Shown piece by piece: positions 14,108-19,213 of a stretch of 19,213 nt of DNA (its first letter is position 1; each line of letters begins with the position of its first letter). The stretch lies in the NCBI GenBank assembly GCA_022563455.1, contig JADFNI010000018.1:1-19213 (forward strand), given 5' to 3'. This stretch comes from Nanobdellota archaeon (GTDB lineage Archaea > Nanobdellota > Nanobdellia > Pacearchaeales > GW2011-AR1). The notes under the pieces are model-generated. The model had not been told where the DNA came from. It was given only the letters and a program-made list of their open reading frames with translations, and ran no database searches. Made by a program: the position numbers and the translations under genes.

Positions 14108-16942
14108 ATGATAGAAAGTAAATCAATTGCAGATCAAGAGAAGGAAATACTAAAATTTTGGAAGGAAAATCAAATATTTGAAAAATCTTTAGAACAAACC
14201 AAAAGTTCAAAGCCGTATATCTTTTATGATGGACCACCTTTTGCCACGGGACTCCCACATTATGGACACCTCCTAGCTTCAACCCTAAAGGACGTTTTTC
14301 CAAGATTCTTTACCATGAAGGACAGATATGTTCGAAGAGTTTGGGGGTGGGACTGCCATGGACTTCCAATTGAAAATATAGTTGAAAAAATATTAAAAAT
14401 TAATGGAAAAGATGAAATAGAAAAAATGGGTATTAAAAAATTCAATAATACCTGTAGAAATCAAGTCTTAACATTTGCTAATGAATGGGAAAAATATATA
14501 GACAGAATTGGACGTTGGGTAGATTTTGATAAATCTTACAAAACTATGGATAACGAATATATAGAATCAGTTTGGTGGGCTTTTAAACAATTATACGATA
14601 AGGGATATCTTTACGAAGGAGAAAAAGTTCTGTTATACTGTCCTAGATGTTCAACCCCCTTAGCAAAGTCAGAAATTGCAATGGATAACTCATACAAGAC
14701 AATTAAAGATTTATCGATTGTTGTAAAGTTAGAAATTAAAGGCAAAGAAAATACTTACGCCCTAGCCTGGACAACAACACCTTGGACATTACCTTCTAAT
14801 CTAGCACTTGCAGTTAACCCAAAAATAGATTATGTTTATGTAAAAGATAAAAATGATAATAATACTTATATCCTTGCAAAAGAACTTCTCTCAAAATTCT
14901 ACAAATCTAAAGCAGAATATGTTATAACAAAAGAATTAAAAGGAAAAGATCTGGAAAATTTAGAATATTCTCCGCTGTTCAACTACTTTAAAAATACTCC
15001 AAATGCATTCAAAATCGTTTTAGGTGATTTTGTAACTGCTGAAGAAGGAACGGGAATAGTCCACATAGCACCTGCATTTGGAGAAGATGATAATGAGATT
15101 AGTAAAAAATATAAAATTCCAATGGTTCAACCAGTAGATGAAAAAGGTCTTTTCACAAAAGAAGTAACTGACTATGCAGGGGAATTCATCCATGATATAA
15201 ATGAAAAGATAGTAATCGATTTAAAAAAATCCAATAAAGCTATTATGTCTCAAAAAATAGAACACGAATATCCATTTTGTTATAGATGCGATACAAAATT
15301 AATGTTCAGAGCGCTTCCAGCATGGTTTGTAAACATACAAAAAATTAAAAAGAAGTTATTAAAATTAAATCAAAACATAAATTGGATTCCAGATTTCTTA
15401 AAAGATGGTCAATTGAATCATAACATCACCAATGCTCCGGATTGGAATATAACTAGAAACAGATATTGGGCATCAGCTATGCCTTTGTGGAAAAGCGAAG
15501 ATGGAAATATAAAAGTAATCGGTTCTATCAAGGAATTAAAAGAGTTGGCAATTAACCTGCCAAAAGGGAACATAGATCTTCATAAAGATTATTTAGATCA
15601 AATTGAATTTAAGATTGATGGAAAAATATATAAAAGAATTCCAGAAGTACTTGATGTTTGGTTTGAATCGGGCTCTATGCCCTTTGCTCAATTTCACTAT
15701 CCTTTTGAAAACAAAGAATTCTTTGAAAAAAATTTCCCGGCACAATTAGTTATAGAATATATAGCCCAAACGAGAACTTGGTTTTATTATATGATGGTAC
15801 TTTCCGCAATTATCTTTGATAAAATTCCATTTCAAAATGTATTAACAACCGGAAACATATTAGCCGAAGATGGTCATAAAATGTCTAAGTCAAGAAACAA
15901 TTTTGAAGATCCAATGATTATCATGGATAAGTATGGTTCAGACGCCCTTCGATTTTATTTATTGCAGTCTCCAGTAACATTAGCCGAAAACATGGATTTC
16001 TCAAAAAAAAATCTAGAAGAAGTATACAAAAAAATAATTTTACTTTTATACAATGTAAATAATTTTTATGATTTATACAAAAATATCCCAGATTCAAAAA
16101 TAGACTCTAAAAACATCTTAGATAAATGGATAATCTCTGAAACAAACATATTGGTCTCAGAAGTTGAAAAACAATTGTCAAATTATAATACTGTAAAAGC
16201 GTGTTCTGCAATAAGAAATTATGTTGATGGGTTGTCTACATGGTATGTTAGAAGAACAAGAAACAGATTTAACAATTCAGACGTTCAGGCGAAAGCCTCA
16301 TTAAAATATGCATTAGAAAATCTAAGCAAAGTCATAGCACCAATAATGCCCTTTGTAGCAGATAAAATATATCAAACAATAAATGGAAAAAATTCCTCCG
16401 TACATTTAGAAAAATGGCCAAATTATGACAAAAAACTCATTAATTTAAAAATTATAGAAGAAATGATCCAAACAAGATCTATTGTATCTATTACTCTAAG
16501 AGAAAGAGATAGAATAGGAATAGGAATTAAATGGCCACTACAAAATCTAAAAATAAATATTAAAGAATTGTCTAAGGAATACGTTGATATAATCAAGGAT
16601 GAAACAAACATCAAAGAAATCAAATTCCAAGAATCCTCCGAAGACCTAAAAGTAACTCTAGACACAAACCTAACCCCAGAACTCGAAGCAGAAGGATTTG
16701 CTAGAGAAATTTCAAGAAAGATCCAGTCATTAAGAAAAGAAGCAGCACTAGTAAAAGAAGACAGAATAAGTTTAGAGATCATCTCACCATTTAATGATAA
16801 AATAAAAAAATTTGAAAAAGATATAAAAGAAAAAGTTGGAGCAAAAACTATTTCTTGGGAAGATTCAAACAAAAACTTTAGTCACTCGGGAAGGGGAAAA
16901 ATAAAAAATTTGCCATTCAAAATAACATTCAATAAATTATAA
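14108..16942 (+). CDS. ileS: Isoleucyl-tRNA synthetase
   Basis: 944 residues. Charges tRNA-Ile with isoleucine. Class I signatures are PPFATGLPHYGH (HIGH at 51-54 reads HYGH) and KMSKS at 591-595 in GHKMSKSRNNFEDP. The CP1 editing domain is present (AWTTTPWTLPSNLALAVNP, GEDD segment), as are zinc-type Cys pairs YCPRC and FCYRC, and WFESGSMPFAQFHYPF. The anticodon-binding domain (WYVRRTRNRF) is followed by a short C-terminus, so the protein is somewhat shorter than the typical ~1030-1060 residues of the archaeal/eukaryal type. It is monocistronic by appearance, with its own TATA box and a terminator-like hairpin after it. Confidence 0.96.
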   Translation: MIESKSIADQEKEILKFWKENQIFEKSLEQTKSSKPYIFYDGPPFATGLPHYGHLLASTLKDVFPRFFTMKDRYVRRVWGWDCHGLPIENIVEKILKINGKDEIEKMGIKKFNNTCRNQVLTFANEWEKYIDRIGRWVDFDKSYKTMDNEYIESVWWAFKQLYDKGYLYEGEKVLLYCPRCSTPLAKSEIAMDNSYKTIKDLSIVVKLEIKGKENTYALAWTTTPWTLPSNLALAVNPKIDYVYVKDKNDNNTYILAKELLSKFYKSKAEYVITKELKGKDLENLEYSPLFNYFKNTPNAFKIVLGDFVTAEEGTGIVHIAPAFGEDDNEISKKYKIPMVQPVDEKGLFTKEVTDYAGEFIHDINEKIVIDLKKSNKAIMSQKIEHEYPFCYRCDTKLMFRALPAWFVNIQKIKKKLLKLNQNINWIPDFLKDGQLNHNITNAPDWNITRNRYWASAMPLWKSEDGNIKVIGSIKELKELAINLPKGNIDLHKDYLDQIEFKIDGKIYKRIPEVLDVWFESGSMPFAQFHYPFENKEFFEKNFPAQLVIEYIAQTRTWFYYMMVLSAIIFDKIPFQNVLTTGNILAEDGHKMSKSRNNFEDPMIIMDKYGSDALRFYLLQSPVTLAENMDFSKKNLEEVYKKIILLLYNVNNFYDLYKNIPDSKIDSKNILDKWIISETNILVSEVEKQLSNYNTVKACSAIRNYVDGLSTWYVRRTRNRFNNSDVQAKASLKYALENLSKVIAPIMPFVADKIYQTINGKNSSVHLEKWPNYDKKLINLKIIEEMIQTRSIVSITLRERDRIGIGIKWPLQNLKINIKELSKEYVDIIKDETNIKEIKFQESSEDLKVTLDTNLTPELEAEGFAREISRKIQSLRKEAALVKEDRISLEIISPFNDKIKKFEKDIKEKVGAKTISWEDSNKNFSHSGRGKIKNLPFKITFNKL

Positions 16943-16950
16943 TCTCCGTC

Positions 16951-16970
16951 GGTAAAAGCTATTTTTTACC
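16951..16970 (+). terminator. Terminator-like hairpin after ileS
   Basis: GGTAAAA-GCTATT-TTTTACC forms a 7-bp stem nine bases after the ileS stop, and contains a run of six T (16962-16967) that alone could end archaeal transcription. No further T tail follows. Confidence 0.4.
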
Positions 16971-16999
16971 CCTCAAATGTCAAACAAATCAAAGAAACA

Positions 17000-17007
17000 T
17001 TTATATA
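17000..17007 (+). promoter_or_regulatory. TATA box of the second TrmB-family gene
   Basis: TTTATATA about 25 bases before ATG 17029, consistent with a leaderless message. Confidence 0.5.
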
Positions 17008-17028
17008 CTATTCTAAACTAAAAGAACT

Positions 17029-17835
17029 ATGATTGTCAAAGAGGAATTCTTAAGCAGACTTAGAAAAATATTCGACCTAAACCTCTACGAGGTAAAAGTT
17101 TGGACAGCACTTCTTTCAAGAGGAACATCCACCGCAGGAGAACTCTCCTCAATTTCTGACGTTCCAAGATCTCGTACATATGATATTTTAGAGTCTTTAG
17201 AAAAAAAGGGATTTATCATAATGAAACTTGGAAAACCAATAAAGTTTGTGGCTCTAAAGCCAGAAGAAGTAATTGAGAGGGTAAAGAAAAATCTAGTAAC
17301 TAACGCTAGAGAAAAATCAAAGAGGTTAGAAAAATTAAAGGGCGACGAAGTATTGAGAGAACTAAGTACGCTATTTTCAGATGGTATAAAATATGTGGAA
17401 CCGTCCGACCTCTCAGGAGCACTAAAGGGCAGACAAAATATTTACAATCACCTAGATATGTTAGTTAGAGAAGCACAAAATTCAATCACATTAGTAACAA
17501 CCGCCGATGGACTAAATAGGAAGCTAGAAGTTTTACTTCCAAGTTTTGAAAAAGCAAAAAAACGAGGAGTAGAAATAAAAATCGCAGCCCCAATTAATCA
17601 TTCAAACATTAAAATAGCAAAAGAATTATCAAAAATAGGTCAGGTAAGAGATTTAACAGGTTTAATCGCGAGATTCATGATAATTGATGGTGAACAAATA
17701 ATGTTCATGCTTCTAAACGATAACGATGTCCACCCAACTTATGATATTGGAATCTGGATAAATACAGAGTTTTTCGCGCAAGCTCTAGACCAACTTTTCA
17801 AAATAGCGTGGGACGGATTCAAACCTATCAAGTAA
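17029..17835 (+). CDS. TrmB-family transcriptional regulator, PLD-like sensor type
   Basis: 268 residues. The N-terminal winged helix (about 10-80) reads FDLNLYEVKVWTALLSRG, TAGELSSISDVPRSRTYDIL (recognition helix), LEKKGFI, KPIKFVALKPEEVIERV; a coiled-coil linker follows (about 85-115). The C-terminal half (GRQNIYNHLDMLVREAQNSI, VTTADGL, FEKAKKRGVEIKIAAPI, FMIIDGEQIMFMLL) has the phospholipase-D-like layout of full-length TrmB regulators, without the catalytic HxK motif. The ligand is unknown. It differs from the TrmB gene at 3328-4068 in linker and sensor, so the two are paralogues with separate inputs. It converges with argS 24 bases away; no obvious target gene is adjacent. Confidence 0.88.
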   Translation: MIVKEEFLSRLRKIFDLNLYEVKVWTALLSRGTSTAGELSSISDVPRSRTYDILESLEKKGFIIMKLGKPIKFVALKPEEVIERVKKNLVTNAREKSKRLEKLKGDEVLRELSTLFSDGIKYVEPSDLSGALKGRQNIYNHLDMLVREAQNSITLVTTADGLNRKLEVLLPSFEKAKKRGVEIKIAAPINHSNIKIAKELSKIGQVRDLTGLIARFMIIDGEQIMFMLLNDNDVHPTYDIGIWINTEFFAQALDQLFKIAWDGFKPIK

Positions 17836-17859
17836 ATCAAAAAATCATCATGAATCAAC

Positions 17860-19213
17860 TTACATCTCTTCTAAAGTTCCAATTCCAAGTAAATCTAATC
17901 CCTTCTTAATAGTTATTCTAAAAGCTTCCACCAACTTCAACCTAAATCCTTCAGATGTTCCCCCAAGAACTGGACACGAATGATAAAAACCATTAAACAA
18001 TGTTGCAAGTTCAAAGCAATAATTTGCCATCAAATTCGGAGCAAGGCGATTGTAGGATTCTGCAAGAACCTCTTCAAATGAATTTATTTTCTTTAAAAGG
18101 CGAATCTCTTCATTCTTCAAATCCATGATCTTAACCGCTTTTTTAGATTTAACTCGTCTACAAATACTTGAAGCCCTAGCATAACTATAAAGAATATAAG
18201 TTCCAGTATCTCCTTCAAAATTTAAAAATCTATCGACATCAAAAACAACATTATTAATACGATTATTTTTTAAATCTCCGTAAAAAATAGCAGCAATAGC
18301 GACTCTTACAGATCGTCTTTGAAGTTCTTTTTCATTCAAAGTTTCTCTAGAAATTAAATTTTTCTTAGCCTTCTCAATAACTTCATCCAAAATATCCTCC
18401 ATAAAGATAGTTTTTCCTTTTCTTGTCGCAAACCTTTTCCCATCCTTATCCATATAAAGACCATGAGTTACATGAACGCAATTCTTCGCCCAAGAATATC
18501 CCATTTTATCCAAAATATAAAAAAGTTGTTTAAAGTGAAGAGTCTGTTCACTCCCAACTTCGTAAATCATTTTTTCAAACTTATACTTCTTTTCCCGCTC
18601 AATTGCAGCCGCCAAATCTCTCGTAACATAAAGAGAAGCCCCATCACTTTTTTGTATCAAGGCAACTCCAAGCCCAACATCTTTTAAGTCGACTATCTTC
18701 GCCCCATTATCAGTCTTTAACATATTCTTTTTCTTAAGTTCCAAAGAAATTTGCTTTACAGAAGAATTGTATATACTCTCCCCAGAAATAACATCAAATT
18801 TAATTCCCATCAAATCATAAAGTTCATTAAACTTTTCTAATGAAAGATCCTTAAATTTCTTCCACAAAGCAATATTTTCTAAATCTCCATCCTCCAATTT
18901 CTTAAATTCACTTCTAGCATTATCTGCATAAGATTCATCATTAGCCTTAACATAAAGATTCAATAAATATTTTATAGGATCCTTATCTAACTTTTTTTCA
19001 TCTCCCCATTTCTTAAAACCAAAGATCATCCTTCCAAACCCAGTCCCCCAATCTCCAAGATAATTTATACGAATAACCTTGAATCCATTCGCCTCACAAA
19101 TTTTTCCAAGAGAATTTCCAATAATCGTAGATCTTAAATGTCCAATACCAAAAGGCTTAGCTATATTCGGACTAGAAAATTCAACAACTATATTCTTTCC
19201 ACTCCCAAAACTA
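17860..19213 (-). CDS. argS: Arginyl-tRNA synthetase (5' end beyond the window)
   Basis: The frame is open from the stop at 17860-17862 to the window end; about 450 residues are visible and the N-terminal tRNA-recognition domain is missing. Reading from the edge gives NIVVEFSSPNIAKPFGIGH, then LRSTIIGNSLG, INYLGDWGTGFG, ALIQKSDGASLYVTRDLAAA, VGSEQTLHFKQLF, KRFATRKGKTI (KMSKS region) and the DALR-type anticodon-binding domain ending in LDLLGIGTLEEM. These identify ArgRS. Two positions are unusual: the class I HIGH box reads G-I-G-H, and GDWGTQFG reads GDWGTGFG. The ATG at 19027-19029 is an internal Met, not the start. Confidence 0.95.
   Translation of the reverse strand, partial: SFGSGKNIVVEFSSPNIAKPFGIGHLRSTIIGNSLGKICEANGFKVIRINYLGDWGTGFGRMIFGFKKWGDEKKLDKDPIKYLLNLYVKANDESYADNARSEFKKLEDGDLENIALWKKFKDLSLEKFNELYDLMGIKFDVISGESIYNSSVKQISLELKKKNMLKTDNGAKIVDLKDVGLGVALIQKSDGASLYVTRDLAAAIEREKKYKFEKMIYEVGSEQTLHFKQLFYILDKMGYSWAKNCVHVTHGLYMDKDGKRFATRKGKTIFMEDILDEVIEKAKKNLISRETLNEKELQRRSVRVAIAAIFYGDLKNNRINNVVFDVDRFLNFEGDTGTYILYSYARASSICRRVKSKKAVKIMDLKNEEIRLLKKINSFEEVLAESYNRLAPNLMANYCFELATLFNGFYHSCPVLGGTSEGFRLKLVEAFRITIKKGLDLLGIGTLEEM

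Overview
This AT-rich window comes from an archaeon. It encodes diphthine synthase, two TrmB-family regulators, an archaeal/eukaryal-type IleRS and a class II tRNA-Ser(GCU) with no encoded CCA. TTTATAAA-type TATA boxes lie about 25 bases before many start codons, so many messages are probably leaderless. The sequon-rich surface protein, the compact gene layout and a stand-alone GGDEF protein suggest a DPANN lineage (Woesearchaeota/Pacearchaeota-like). That placement is an inference.

Left part (1-4068): a minus-strand surface glycoprotein with a membrane anchor at each end; a minus-strand tRNA-Ser(GCU) flanked by partial copies of its own two ends; exonuclease III (xth); a PC4-like single-stranded-DNA-binding protein; and a divergent TrmB regulator. 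The xth message seems to carry a three-hairpin leader.

Middle (4069-11335, plus strand): a tight three-gene unit (methyltransferase, unrecognised protein, methyltransferase) faces the TrmB gene across a shared symmetric TATA box and a G/C hairpin. Next come a CYTH-domain protein and AMP-forming acetyl-CoA synthetase (6-base gap), then a two-subunit 2-oxoacid:ferredoxin oxidoreductase (fused gamma-alpha, then beta, joined by TAATG). The last genes form a plausible acetate / acetyl-CoA / 2-oxoacid module. The leader of the oxidoreductase genes repeats the xth leader design.

Right part (11342-19213): tatD and a GGDEF diguanylate-cyclase-like gene overlap by ATGA on the minus strand. They are followed by a small membrane protein, diphthine synthase, a plant-type [2Fe-2S] ferredoxin (minus), IleRS, a second TrmB-family regulator, and the ArgRS gene (minus), whose 5' end lies beyond the window.

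The most interesting signal is the pair of leaders at 2024-2092 and 8820-8894. Each has the same first hairpin, an SD-like GAGG or GGTG, exactly 3 bases, a 9-10 bp hairpin, exactly 7 bases, then ATG. The 3' arm of a competing middle hairpin overlaps the last hairpin, so the layout looks like a two-state translation switch. Other points are the tRNA end duplications, the diguanylate cyclase in an archaeon, and the methyltransferase cluster.
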